A stretch of DNA of 64,000 nt from Sphagnum compactum. Lineage: Eukaryota > Bryophyta > Sphagnopsida > Sphagnales. The DNA is taken from the NCBI GenBank assembly GCA_965153455.1, contig OZ234503.1, forward strand, positions 13,769,118 to 13,833,117, given 5' to 3'. Below, one piece after another: positions 47,682-60,700 of the stretch. Position numbers and translations under genes: made by a program. Within the stretch, counting starts at the first letter, position 1; each line of letters opens with the position of its first letter. The notes under the pieces were generated by a model, which saw only the letters and a program-made list of their open reading frames with translations, searched no databases and was not told the origin of the DNA.

Positions 47682-50600
47682 ATGCAGTCGAGAATCGAGT
47701 CTAAGAATCTGATGCTGCTGCAAGCTGCAGGGAATCTGCTTCGTGGATTGCTACAGTTGTTCATGTGCTGCAGATATCAGCTGTTTCTAGCTGCACTGCT
47801 CATTATTTGCAGCGGTTCCTCCGGGGTTTTGATCGGTTGTGCCGCAGGTCGAAGCAGCGATGATTCTTCCGTGATGGGTAGTTTCACGAGCTTGCGAACT
47901 GTGCACAAATACTCTGAAAGTGCGAGGGAGATCATGGTAGAGCGTTACGGAGACGATCACCCAGCTGCTTCATGGCCTGTACAGGGAAGCGTTGAATATT
48001 ACCAACTGCTACGAAATCACGATGGAGCTCGACTTGGAGCAGCTGCTAGCGGATCAAGGCGACATCTTCTGTCTACTGCAAGCAGTACTACGGCGTACAC
48101 GTCCTTCGAAGGAAACAAAACTTACGGTTTTGAAGGGTGACGCCACCTGCGCTGCAAGTCCAATCATGTCGATAGAAGACTGTACTCTGAAGATCTCGCT
48201 TGCAATTTAAACATTTTGATCGACATTTTGGGGACTGATTCTCCAGTTCTTTGAATTTGTGTTCTTGTTGTTGATGTGACTGTAGTTTCTTCTACGCATA
48301 TATCGACATCGGAACTCCAGGCGCAGCGTACTTCGTAGCGTTGGATACTGCCAGCGATCTGCTCTGGGTCCCCTGTGAATGCCAGCAATGTGCTCTCCTC
48401 CCTGTAAGACTTCCGTTGAAGCTGAAGCTGCTGTTCTTGCTCCGCCAGAGCTGTAATCCAGACTTACTATTAGATCAGAAGTTTTTAGATATGCAGAAGA
48501 CCCATCGGGGAATCTTGATCTTGCTTGCTTGCTTGCTGCTGTAAGAAGTTGCTCCTCCTCGGAATATTATATTCTTGCTGAAGTATAAGTGATCAAGATT
48601 CATGATGTGTGTTATGGGCCGCAGGGCACAGGGAATACGTATTCGCCGAACTCATCTTTGACTTCGCAACCAGTGAATTGCAGCAACCCGCTTTGCAGCA
48701 TCAACCAAACTACATGCGATGGGTCGCAGCAGCAATCATGCCCTTACACACAAAGCACTTTTTACTCCGACACTAACAGTTCTGGTTTTTTAGTGGAGGA
48801 CAATCTGTACTTCATCCCGGAGTATGGTGGAGAACCAGTCAGTGTCCCGGTTGTTTTCGGGTAGGCCTGCAAGAAAGCTTCTTCTTCTTCTTCATTCACC
48901 TGCTGCAGATCATGATTCTTTCTTTCTTCTAGTAGAAACGACGCGTGCAGGCTTGCTGAGCAAATCTTGTTGGTTGTTTGGGGCTTTTGTTGCGGATGCA
49001 GATGTGGACAGACTCAGACAGGCGACTTTCTGAACGGAGATTTTGCTCCGGACGGCGTTCTGGGTCTGGGAACGGGAGACATTTCCGTGCCAAGCACACT
49101 GAGCAGAGAACTGGGGCTACTAGATTCTTTCTCCATCTGCACCAACTTGAGTGGAACAGGCAGGATTGCGTTCGGAGACAAGGGACCCATCACTCAGCAA
49201 ACCACTCCACTCGTCAGCAATTCAAGGTGAGAACAAAGTCTTCTTTCTAGTCCTTCACAGTTTTGCCACACTTTGTTCATGTAGCAAGCAAGGAAGTCTT
49301 CATCGGATCAAGTACCAGCTGCTGTAAGTCTGCGATTGATCTGCAGCCGGCTTCGAAGCAGTTCGCATGATGGAATCCTGAACCGATGAAAACTGCAAAT
49401 GCGAAACCTGCTGGTTGTTGTTGTTTTTGTTTGTTGCAGCCAGGAGAATCTGGTGGAGATCGCAACGCTGGAGGTCGGAGATCAAAATATTTCAGTAGGA
49501 CTGAACGCGAGCTTCGACACTCTGCTATACTTCACTTACGTACCGTCCGCCGTCTACACTCCGTTTGTCAACACTGTGAGTCTTCTTCTAGCTGCTGCTG
49601 CCGCTGCCGCCGCCCTATAGTTCTTGGGTAGCCGTGTTGACATGGAAACTATAAGCTCTTCTTCTTCTTCTTCTTCTTCTGTTTGCAAGCTGCTTGCAAT
49701 GATCTTACAACGTTCTCCTAGCGCCTAGACGTGTATTTCTAGTCCTCATGGAACTTGTTTGCTGTGCCTTTGTTTTGGGTTTCTGCTGCAGTATAAGAGT
49801 CTCATCAACTTACCAGAACTAAATGGGACTGGACTAGGTCTTTGTTTCAACACAAGGTAAGTGATCAAGATCACTCTTAATTATATACTATTCTAGAGAA
49901 ATTTATACATCCCTGTTGCTGAGAGAGCTTGAGACACATAACAATACTAGGGTATAATTTCACGCAGCAAAGTCTATTTTCTTGTGAATGAAGAAACGCT
50001 TGTGATTGGATTCAGTTTTGTCAGTCCAGCAGCAGCATACATCATGTGCATTTTTTTGGATAGAATTTCTGTGAATCAGACAAGCTTGATTCTAGATAAT
50101 TCGGTGTTTTGATCTAACATCAATATGGCACTTGAGCTCTTTGACATGGGGACCTTGTTGGATTTGTGCAACTACAGCAATCCAAATATTCAGGTCCCTG
50201 CTGTGAACTTCATCTTTCCAAATGCTGCAGTCTTGGCGACTGATGGTGGAGCCTTTGGAGTTGTGAATGAGGTATTGGTGCAATTCTGATGTCACCAAAA
50301 ACAATTTAAAATTCCTCAATTTTGTTCATGGCTTCGTGGCTGCTGGACCTATCATCGTCATCTGCATTAAAAACACAACCAATTGTTGGAGACATTATTC
50401 ATGCACTTGAATTCATCCAGGAAAATGCAGTAGCAACCTGGTTAAACCCTAAACCTGAACCCACTGTGTTTTGCAAATGTAGCAACCCCATTAAGCCGAA
50501 AACCCACTACTTTTTGCAAATGTAGCAACCCCATTAAACCCTAAACCCTCTGTGTTTTGCTCCTAGTCAGATGAGAGAGGGTTTTGGCAATTGTCTGATA

Positions 50601-52060
50601 GAACTGTATCTGGTTGTAATTTTCTATTTTGCAGAATAAAGTATATGTTGGATTCTGCCTCGGAATTTATAACAGTTCATTTCCAGAGATTCATATTGGA
50701 TGTGAGTATTTCAGACCTACCTAACTAAGAATGGTCCCAGCCTTCTTGAGGAGGAGGTCACCCTTTGTGTCTGCATTTATTGGGGACATCTTACAGTGCA
50801 GAGGGTTATTATATTGCTACCGAATTTATAATAAACCTGGGATGAATGTCAATAGATCTATTCTTATTTATCTATAGATATGGCTAAATTTTGGCAATTG
50901 ATAAAAATATAAACTCCCAAAAACAATAAAAAATCAGGGTTTTTCATGGTCTAATTCATTGCATTTTTGGTTAAATTGACCTCCAAAGAAAATTAACCAA
51001 CTACCTTATTTTGAACTGATGATGGTAGTTCTTTTGTTGTCATCGCATGCAGTGTCTTCCATTTATGACTACTCTTTCACCTTCAACCAGGAAGATAAGT
51101 TGCTAGGCTGGATTCCGTCAACCTGTAAGTGATTTTTGCCCAACTTGTACACTCTTACTGTGCAGATTCTCCATGACATAAACTATTCTCACAATTTCTT
51201 TGGATGCTTGCTAAAATGTGTGGGAAAACCGAATGATTTTTGGATTTAGAAGTACCAACCAGCAGATTGTCCAAAACCAGTTATTCCCACTATTCTTGGA
51301 AGCCAATCACCTCAGTGGAAGCTTTATTTTGACTCTATCTTATTTTTAAAGGTAGCCTATGAAATATTAAAAAGTAAGAAATTTTATTATTGCAGAACAT
51401 TAGTGTTTATGTAATGATTTGTTGTTGGAATTGAACTTAGTGTGAATAGGCTTTCCATTTGTTTGTGTTAAGAAGGTTTATTCTCAAGGAGTGTCTCTGC
51501 ACACGCATTCTTATGTGTGTAACTTTAGAGTCAATAGTGGTAGGCACCAATCTAGTAGCACACAACAATTTAGTTGTAATAAATTGTTGTGCATTTGATG
51601 AAGTTGAGCTTGGCATTTGACATGCATAATTTTTTCTCAAACTTGGGCTTTTCCAGGGTGATATGTGATGCTGGCTGAAATTCTATTATTTTGGGTCATG
51701 TGTGCAGGCTTTGATGATATTACAGGACCCGCACCCATCTTTGCACCTGTCTCAACCCCAACCTCATCTACCCCAACCGCACCCATCTTTGCACCCGTCT
51801 CAACTCCAACCTCATCTACCCCACCAGCACCCATCTTTGCACCCGTCTCAACCCCAACCTCATCTACCCCACCTGCACCAACACCACCTTCATCTGCCCC
51901 AACATCACCATCGCCTCCTTCATTGTCTCCTCTACTCTCACCTTCAACTGGGCCTCCTACAGCTCCACGACCATCTGCAAGTGTCATGGAATTTGTGCTT
52001 CCATCTCCTGTAATGGCTCTGTCCCTTTTAGGGTTCCTCTTATACCTTTCCTTGCTTTGA
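47682..52060 (+). CDS. Aspartyl-protease-like protein, putatively GPI-anchored, copy 2
   Basis: Ten exons: 47682-48136, 48286-48403, 48625-48860, 49002-49226, 49440-49575, 49792-49856, 50178-50271, 50635-50701, 51053-51124, 51708-52060, giving 606 codons with the same phases as copy 1. The first active-site segment reads VALDTASDLLWVPCECQQC and the second FDTLLYFTYVPSAVY, so both catalytic Asp remain without the usual Gly. Exon 2 is shorter than in copy 1 (no GTGDNRT end). Exons 5-7 appear identical to copy 1. The last exon is longer because a 15-residue unit containing FAPVSTPTSSTP occurs three times before the GPI-type hydrophobic tail. No frame-breaking change was seen. Confidence 0.88.
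51728..51870 (+). repeat. 45-bp in-frame tandem repeat in the last exon of protease copy 2
   Basis: Three units contain cccatctttgcacc, gtctcaacccc/tccaacctcatctacccca. They add 15-residue Pro/Thr/Ser-rich units to the linker before the C-terminal hydrophobic tail. Copies 1 and 3 have one unit. Confidence 0.9.
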
Positions 52061-52965
52061 ACAACACCAAAACAAGGTTTCCCGACCACATACTTGGCAT
52101 TGTTCTTTTTCATCCTTTTTAAAAAGAATCCTTTGTATAGGTTGAAACTGGATTTTCTTAAATTGGCAAAAATGAAAATATTCTCCCAAAATTAATTCAG
52201 GCCTACAGATTTCCAGGAACATATGCAAATTGCTTAAGGCAAGCCGCTTGGTGAAAAATGTTAGGTTTTACTAAGACTCTAATACCCCATGAGGACACAT
52301 GTTTGTTTGGTGACAAAACCAAGCCTAAAATTGAAGTAAGAAATGACTGTTCCAAGCTGAGAGGACACATGCACTGATTGTTTTTCCCACAAATTTTGCA
52401 GTTTTTCTGACAAAAATATTGTGAAAATATGGGAATTTTTTTTCCTATTGAAAGTTTGACTAAAATTTAGTTTTTGGGGGTGAAAAATTCGCAAACTTTT
52501 TAATTAAAAAATTGAAAAAAAACCCCTTGGATGCACGCTAATTTTTAGCGAGGAAATGGAGCCTAAAAGCAGAAGAAAAATGAATTTTCTAAATGGAGAG
52601 CTAAGATGATGCAGTAGGAGGTAGTAAGCTCAAAAGTCAACACCCCCACAAAGATATTCATGAAACTCCAACAACTCAACAATTGGGAACAATGCTGATT
52701 CAGAGATTCCATGAAAGTATGCCACACTTTATGCAGGCAAATAGCATGAAGAGCATATTTTATCTTCACCACGTTGACCTTAAGAATCCCCAGTTTGCTG
52801 ATTCCTTTCATTCTGAGTAGAAGATGTCTTCAGTCGAAGCAAGTTTTTAGCAGTGTTGTGTGTGTAAGTGCCAATAGCTGTAAATATGGTGTGTAAATCT
52901 CGTGTAAGTGTAAATCACTTACTGGTTTAAACTTTTTACACTTTCACTTATATTGTTGTGATGTA
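52061..52965 (+). repeat. 3' flank of protease copy 2, duplicate of copy 1 flank
   Basis: This stretch follows the gene end and matches 45760-46680 closely, including caacaccaaaacaaggtttc, aggaaatggagcctaaaagc and gtgtaagtgtaaatcactta. It marks the right border of the duplicated block. Homology fades near atgtatata at about 52965. Confidence 0.8.
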
Positions 52966-55900
52966 TATATATATTTTTAACGTTTTCACAAGGTCAGTGT
53001 AAATATTTATCAGATACATTTGCATGATTTTGTGTAAAGCGTTTTGAGGCGTGTAAATATAAATGCACAATGTTAAATTTATTTGTAAAGTCACAATGTC
53101 TTTGGGCCTCCTTTAACCTTTAAACCACTGTTTTAGTGGTACTTTTAGAATAAGAAAATTTTATTAAATTTGAGTATGAAATATTGAAACTCAGCATTTA
53201 GTACACAAGTTTCGAGAATAATTGTAGTAGTTGTACATGTAAGAACAATGGAAAATATGTAGTAGTCGCGGAGGCACTAAGGAAAATGAAAAACAAGGTG
53301 AAACTTAGTTTATCACAAAAATTGACGGTTTTTAAATAAAAATTCTCCTCACTTTTTGAATGTTAATTTATATTTTTGAGATTTATTTTTGGAATCTCAT
53401 CCTATTTATGATCAAACTGAGGTATTTAATGTTGTGTTTAAATTATTTTATGGATAATTTTATTATATACCCTTAATGATCATATCTTTTAAAAATCCAT
53501 ATTAATTAGTTGTGAGTGCATGTTTTGATAATTATTTTTTTGCAATGGGCTATTTGGTTGGCCGATCACCAAAAACATTATGAAATACCCCCTCCCCAAG
53601 TAAAAGACACATTTTATACATTTTTTTACATGTATGTTGTTTTACACGGTCATATAAAATCATATATGTGTATTTATTTTACATGATAAAAAATAAATTT
53701 ATATGATTTTACATTTACACATTTTGTGTTTTACATTTTTTTTACATGAACATAGATGATTATATATTAAACATTTACACTTACACATGGTGTAAATCCC
53801 AAACCATTTACATGCACAACATTGGTTTTGACTGGTGTTGTCCATATATAAAGATTTGAGGCCTTTTTCAAGTTATCTATATGGAATATTTTTCAGAAAT
53901 TTATAACATAAATATATGCATTAAAAAATTAGGAATACATTTGACTGGATGGATATGTATTCATTTTTAATTTAATTTTATATTTTGCAAATGTGCATTT
54001 TTCAATTTTCAAATTGAGATTAATCACAATATATGTACAAAGGTTAGGAAAACATTGTTGACTTTTGGTATTAATTTTTTCAAGCACAAATTTGCTTCAC
54101 TATAATAGAATGTTTTTGCAAAACCAATAATTTGTGGGGGAGTTGAACCCAAAGCTTTTAAAAAACCATACTTAATGTGACACAAATTTCCTACCCCAAC
54201 CACACCCCACCTCACCCACAAACACACACACCACAATCATAAGCCATCCCTATTGTTGATGAGCTCTGCAAGTAACCTTTACATGAACAAAAAGATCAAG
54301 TTGTTACTTCTTTGAAGTGCAAATTGTCATTCAAATTTTGTAATCTTATACAAACAAGATGAACAATTTTTTGAATTTACCTTGTCAAATTAATCATTAT
54401 TCAATTGCTCAAAACAATTTGACTTTTCAATCAAACCATAATTATCTTCAATTAAAAAAATTTGAATTTCAAAAAATCTATCACATCCTTATGTCATCAA
54501 CAATTTAAATTGGCATCGTCATGCTAGTTCTTCACCATGATGACGATCCAATTTAAATTATCCAGCTACAACCTACAACATTTCAGAGCTGTCACCACAC
54601 TAGTAAAATTGAACACATGTTCAATTTCAATTTGTGACTTTGAAATTCCCAAGATCTATTCAGCAAAGAAGCTAACATTTGGGAATTCACTTTCATGAAT
54701 CCACCACCAATTTAAGGGATCAAGACATGTATCAAGAATTACAAATAACCTCTTGAACAAGGACAACTCCCCAACAACAAGCACATGCAAGAATTCTTCC
54801 ATATATGGGCCCACACCAAATTTAAAGGGTTGAATTTGAAAACTTACCTTGTTGGTTGATGTAAAGTTGTTACAACAATCTATAATGTACTTGAATTTCC
54901 ATTGAAACTATTAATGTTTGAATTGGAAAAACACTTCAACAATTGTAGTAACCATTGACTGTAGCTCACTTAGAACCTTATATCTAGAACCCAATATCTT
55001 AAAACCGAAAACCTTGCAGAACCCAATTCATCAAACCTATAAGCTAGAATTCCAAAACTTATACCCTTGCAAAACCCAATTTAGGTTCAGGGTTTGGAAA
55101 ATGTCTTTTTTTGTAACCTTAGACACAGAACCCAAAACCTAAAATCTAAAACCCAAAACCCAAAACCACAAACCTTTCACAAAACTTCGATACAATTCAC
55201 ATGCTCATAGAATTCAACACAACTTGGACCTTAGATCTTTCACAAGAAATGAATTCTTTGTGCCCCTTTCACTCAAAATATGTTCAAAAATGCGCAAAGG
55301 TGCTTGAACATGTTGAAAAGCTTTTTGAAAAAGTGTGATGCGATAAAAAGTTCATCATAATTTGAAAACACTACAACATTATTGTAGTCGTAAATGGTCA
55401 CTTGGGAGTAACAAGTAGCCCTAACCTTATTGTCTGAACCCTAACCCTAATATCTAAACCCTAACCCTAATTTGGATATACATATGCATGTTCATATCCA
55501 TACCCCTAACCACGATATGATAATTATGCATAGATAAATATACATATCCAAGATCCCATCATAATATATTAATGGATATGCATATTATAGGGTCGCAATT
55601 GAAAGGGATATGCATGTACATGAGGATATGGACATGCCCTAAGTCTGCTAGTTAGCTATATCGTTGGATATGGGAAAATAGGCAACATCCAGACCCAGTG
55701 GGCCTGTAACACCAAAAAAAGTTGGAGAAGGAAGGGGAGTAAAAAACACACATACATATTAATCCTAACCTAGGGGTAAGATAGCAGATTTGGGTAGGAA
55801 TAAATAATGTAACCTTGGACCTTACCATGAGCACCTTTTGATCAAGGAAGGATTAAGGTTGGACTCATGAATTATGTAGTAATTAATTTTGGGACTAAGC

Positions 55901-56919
55901 ATAATTCAAGGATGCTGGACTTATCATAGGAAGTAGATGCCAAATAAGAAGGGACTCATCCATAGATGGATGTTAATTGTTGGAAAATAATAAGTGGCAT
56001 GATGATCTCATGTGTTTGTGATTGATGAATGTGATAGTTTAATAGACATTGTGGATGAATGGGGATAATAATTCATCCATTCTTCCTTGCTAATATTTAA
56101 AGGGGGTTGTGGGTGGGGCCTTGCCATAAAGTTTTTTTTGTTTTTGATAATCTCACATTGCTACCTTGTGTGAGGATATGGGAATGAATAGCTTTGATGT
56201 AATGGGTGTTTGTAACAATAAACATTATTACTCTTGTGATGTAGAATTAATGTGTATGAGGAAATTCATATGGTTTTCGTGAATGAACCCCATTCATTCA
56301 TAGTCATGGAGCTTGTGAATGCACTTTCTTGGTAAACAGCTTAAAGTGGGATTTGAGCTTTCACTTGGTCTAAATAGTCACTCTTTTTATGTGTTCTTTC
56401 CTTCTAGGAATTGGCAAACAAAACAACACTCAAGTTGCCCAAAACTTGTTACCCGATGAGATTAAAACCAAGAGAATAGATACCCAATGTTAGAAGAAAT
56501 TAAGAAGTGCTAGTTTTATGAGAATTGTGTATTTTGCCACAACAATAATAATATGCAGAACAACTCTTTGCACAAAACCTGTTTAGTCAATAGGATTTTT
56601 ATACAGAAACTAGCGGTCTAACATAGTAAGTTAAAACATACTAATCTTGTGAGTGTTGTGTAAATTTGCCAAGTTATTTTACATATTCTTATTAGTATGT
56701 AAAATAACTCTATGCACAAAACTTGTCGATCTATAGGATTTTTCAAAAAGACTAGAGACCCACCATTGTAACCAGTGCTTTTTGTTTGGAGAATTTTCGC
56801 ATTGTGACGTCGAAAAGAAAGGTCTTTTGTGTATTTGTACAAAGGGATTCTTTTGAATATTTGCCACATTTTGAGGAAGAAAAAAGTTAGAAGTCAGACT
56901 TTTTACCCATTGAGTTCCT
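52966..56919. other. AT-rich spacer between protease copies 2 and 3
   Basis: This 4-kb spacer is absent between copies 1 and 2. It contains a TTTACA/TTACAT-rich tract at about 53580-53830, repeated aaccc-type words at 54970-55160, and a short CCCTAA-type telomere-like stretch at about 55435-55475. No gene is supported. 56290-56390 resembles 40015-40110, and 56500-56900 holds repeats related to 46780-46870. Confidence 0.55.
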
Positions 56920-57757
56920 GATTAAATAGAAAAACTAGAGACCAATAAGGTAGTAAAAAACTTGAAAACACTAATTTAATTTGTGAGTTTTGCATGATTT
57001 GCAATGCTAATAATAAGAAGAATTTATGTATAATTTGTTATAGATCCAAATCCATACCCCAATTAAAATAAATTGTTGGGGGGAAGGAGAAAGAATTTGC
57101 TGTGAAGAAACTGCCATGCTACCCAATTTTTGGAACACCAAAATTTCAAGCACTGCCCAAAAGTAGTTGATTCTCTACTGTACCTTCTTCAAAAGCAGAT
57201 TCATAAAAGTCGGTAGGAAACAACAAATTGAGCTCCAAACCATACTAGTGCCCAGTGTTGTCACCCACCAGCAAATTACACTTGTGTTCCAAAATGTGTT
57301 GTAAATGTTTTGGGGTGTTTTGTTTTTCATACCAGCACTTGCGCTGATTTTTGCATCCAGCAGAATTAGCTTCAAGAGCTTTGTGGCATTTTTGCTGTAA
57401 GTACGATAAATCAGCTTTGTGGGTTTTCGTTGTGGTGGTGGTGGTGGTTGTGTTTGTTGTCTGTAAACTTCAGAAGTTTTGTGGCTGCAGGTTTTGGTAG
57501 TGACGTTTTTGTTGTTGTCGTTTGCAATCTGCAGTTGTAGGGCCTTTGTGGGTTTTGGTTGCACTTTGTGTTTGTGGGGAATTTTTGCAAATTGCAGAAG
57601 CTGCTGAGCTTTGTGGTCACCGCCGGTATTTGCTTGTTACAGACATTAGTCTAACTACGATTTTGCAGAAGAGTTTGAAGCTCGTCCAAGAGGATTCGGA
57701 TTTTTAAAAAAATTCTCCATTTGTTGAGATCAGAAGAATAATCAATTCTTCGACAGG
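56920..57757. promoter_or_regulatory. Upstream region of protease copy 3
   Basis: It matches the block before copy 2 (about 46850-47681) with small indels, including caaattgagctccaaaccat and the GGTGGTGGT/GTT-rich stretch. It presumably contains promoter and leader. Confidence 0.65.
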
Positions 57758-60700
57758 ATGCAGTCGAGAATCGAGTCTAAGAATCTGATGCTGCTGCAAG
57801 CTGCAGGGAATCTGCTTCGTGGATTGCTACAGTTGTTCATGTGCTGCAGACAGCAGCTGCTTCTAGCTGCACTGCTCATTATTTGCAGCGGTTCCTCCGG
57901 GGTTTTGATCGGTTGTGCCGCAGGTCGAAGCAGCGATGATTCTTCCGTGATGGGTAGTTTCACGAGCTTGCGAACTGTGCACAAATACTCTGAAAGTGCG
58001 AGGGAGATCATGGTAGAGCGTTACGGAGACGATCACCCAGCTGCTTCATGGCCTGTACAGGGAAGCGTTGAATATTACCAACTGCTACGAAATCACGATG
58101 GAGCTCGACTTGCAGCAGTTGCTAGCGGATCACGGCGACATCTGCTGTCTATTGCAAGCAGTACTACGGCGTTCACGTCCTTCGAAGGAAACGAAACTGA
58201 GCAATTTGGAGAGTGAGGCCACCTGCGCTGCAAGTCCATTTATGTCGATAAAAGTCTGTACTCTGAAGTTCTCGCTTGCAACTTAAACATTTTGATCGCC
58301 ATTTCAGGGACTGATTCTCCAGTTCTTTGCATTTGTGTTCTTGTTGTTGATGTGACTGTAGTTTCTTCTACGCATTTATCGACATCGGAACTCCAGGCGC
58401 AGAGTACTTCGTAGCGTTGGATACTGCCAGCGATCTGCTCTGGGTCCCCTGTGAATGCCAGCAATGTGCTCTCCTCTCTGTAAGACTTCCGTTGAAGCTG
58501 AAGCTGCTGTTCTTGCTCCGCCAGAGCTGTAATCCAGACTTACTATTAGATCAGAAGTTTTTAGATATGCAGAAGACCCATCGGGGAATCTTGATCTTGC
58601 TTGCTTGCTTGCTGCTGTAAGAAGTTGCTCCTCCTCGGGATATTATATTCTTGCTGAAGTATAAGTGATCAAGATTCGTGATGTGTGTTATGGGCCGCAG
58701 AGCATAGGGAATACATATTCGCCGAACTCATCTTTGACTTCGCAACCAGTGAATTGCAGCAACCCGCTTTGCAGCATCAACCAAACTACATGCGCAGCAG
58801 CATCTTTCGATGGGTCGCAGCAGCAATCATGCCCTTACACACAAAGCAATTTTTACTCCGACAATAACAGTTCTGGTTTTTTAGTGGAGGACAATCTGTA
58901 CTTCATCCCGGAGTATGGTGGAGAACCAGTCAGTGTCCCGGTTGTTTTCGGGTAGGCCTGCAAGAAAGCTTATTCTTCTTCTTCATTCACCTGCTGCAGA
59001 TCATGATTCTTTCTTTCTTCTTGTAGAAACGACGCGTGCAGTTTTCTGATCAAATCTTGTTGGTTGTTTGGGGCTTTTGTTGGGGATGCAGATGTGGGCA
59101 CACTCAGACAGGCGACTTTCTCAACGGGACTATTGCTCCGGATGGCGTTCTGGGTCTGGGAACGGGAGAGATTTCCGTTCCAAGCACACTGCGAAGAGAA
59201 TTGGGGCTGCTGGATTCTTTCTCCATCTGCAACAACATCAATATTGGAACAGGCAGGATTGCGTTCGGAGACAAGGGACCCATCACTCAGCACACCACTC
59301 CATTCGTAAGCAATTCAAGGTGAGAACTTCTTCTTTCTCGTGAACTTCGCAGTTTTGCCCCAGGGCCCCGGCCGCTCGAAGAACTTTGTTCATGTAGCTA
59401 GCAAGCAAGTCTTCATCGGATCAATTTCTACCTGCTGCTGCTGCAAGTCTGCCATTGATCTGCCGGCAGCTTCGAAGTTCCCACTCATGATGAAATCCTG
59501 AACCGATCAGAACTGCCAATGCAAAACCTGGTTGTTGTTGTTGTTGTTGTTGTTACAGCCAGGAGAATCTGGTGCAGATCACAGAGCTGGAGGTCGGAAA
59601 CAAAAGTATTCCCGTAGGACTGAACGCCAGCTTCGACACTCTGGTCTTGTACACTTACTTACCATCCGCCATCTACACTCAGTTTGCGAACAGTGTGAGT
59701 CTTCTTCGAGCTGCTGCTGCTGCAGCTGCCTTGATCTTGGGATCTTCTTCTTCTTCTTGTCAAGCTGCAATCTTACAACCTGATCCTAGCTCTAGGTCAC
59801 ATGCTGAGATCTCCGCAAACACTCGAACGGCAGCAGCTCGTGATTATCATTGATGTTTTTGTTGACTAGCTGGTGCTGCTCTCTAGCTACGAGACCATCC
59901 TGCGGGTCACCAGAGAGTTAGGCTTTAGGGTTTCCACAGTGGGTTCCACACAGGTTTTAGGGAAAGCGCGGGCTTCAAGAATAAATTTCTGATCCTGGAA
60001 CTTGTTTCCTGTGGTTTTGGGTTCTTTCTTTGGGTGTTTCTGCAGTGTAGGTCGGTCATCAAATTACCAGATCTCAATTTGACTACACTTGGTCTCGGAT
60101 ATCTTGATCTTGATCTTTGTTTCGCGACAACGTGAGTCATCAAGATCATCACACTTATGTATACTACTAGGAATTTGTTGTATGTCGCTGCTGCTGAGAG
60201 ATCAGATCGATACAGACATTGACATTGTATTTCATGTTTGCAACAAGTTGTTCTTGTGAAAACTTCTTGTTGGATTCTTTGTGATCAGTGCAGCAGACAA
60301 GCGATTCTCCCTTGGTGGGTTTTGATTGATATCATATTTGCACTCACTGATCTTGAAATGGGGACTGTGTTGTTGGGTTTGTGTAAATTGCTGCTGCTGC
60401 AGCAATCCCAGGAGTGAGATCCCTACCGTGAAGTTCATCTTTCCAAATGGTGAAACCTTCGAGCAAGGTGGATTTGTGGAAATTCGCAATGAGGTAATTT
60501 TGCAATTTCAATGTTGCAAAAACCAACTTTTCTGTAATTTTTTCATGACTTGTTGGCTGCTGCATCCATCATCACCATTGTGTCAAAAACAAAAACCAAT
60601 TGTTGACAAAGAAATTCATGCTCTTGAATTCATGTACAAAATGTAGCAACCCTATTAAACCCTAAATCCTCATAAACCCAGTGTGTTTTTGCAAAGGTAG

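Noticed and set aside
55435-55475. Telomere-like CCCTAA stretch as an interstitial telomere
   Set aside because: Only a few imperfect units amid other accc-rich repeats; too short to claim a telomeric origin.
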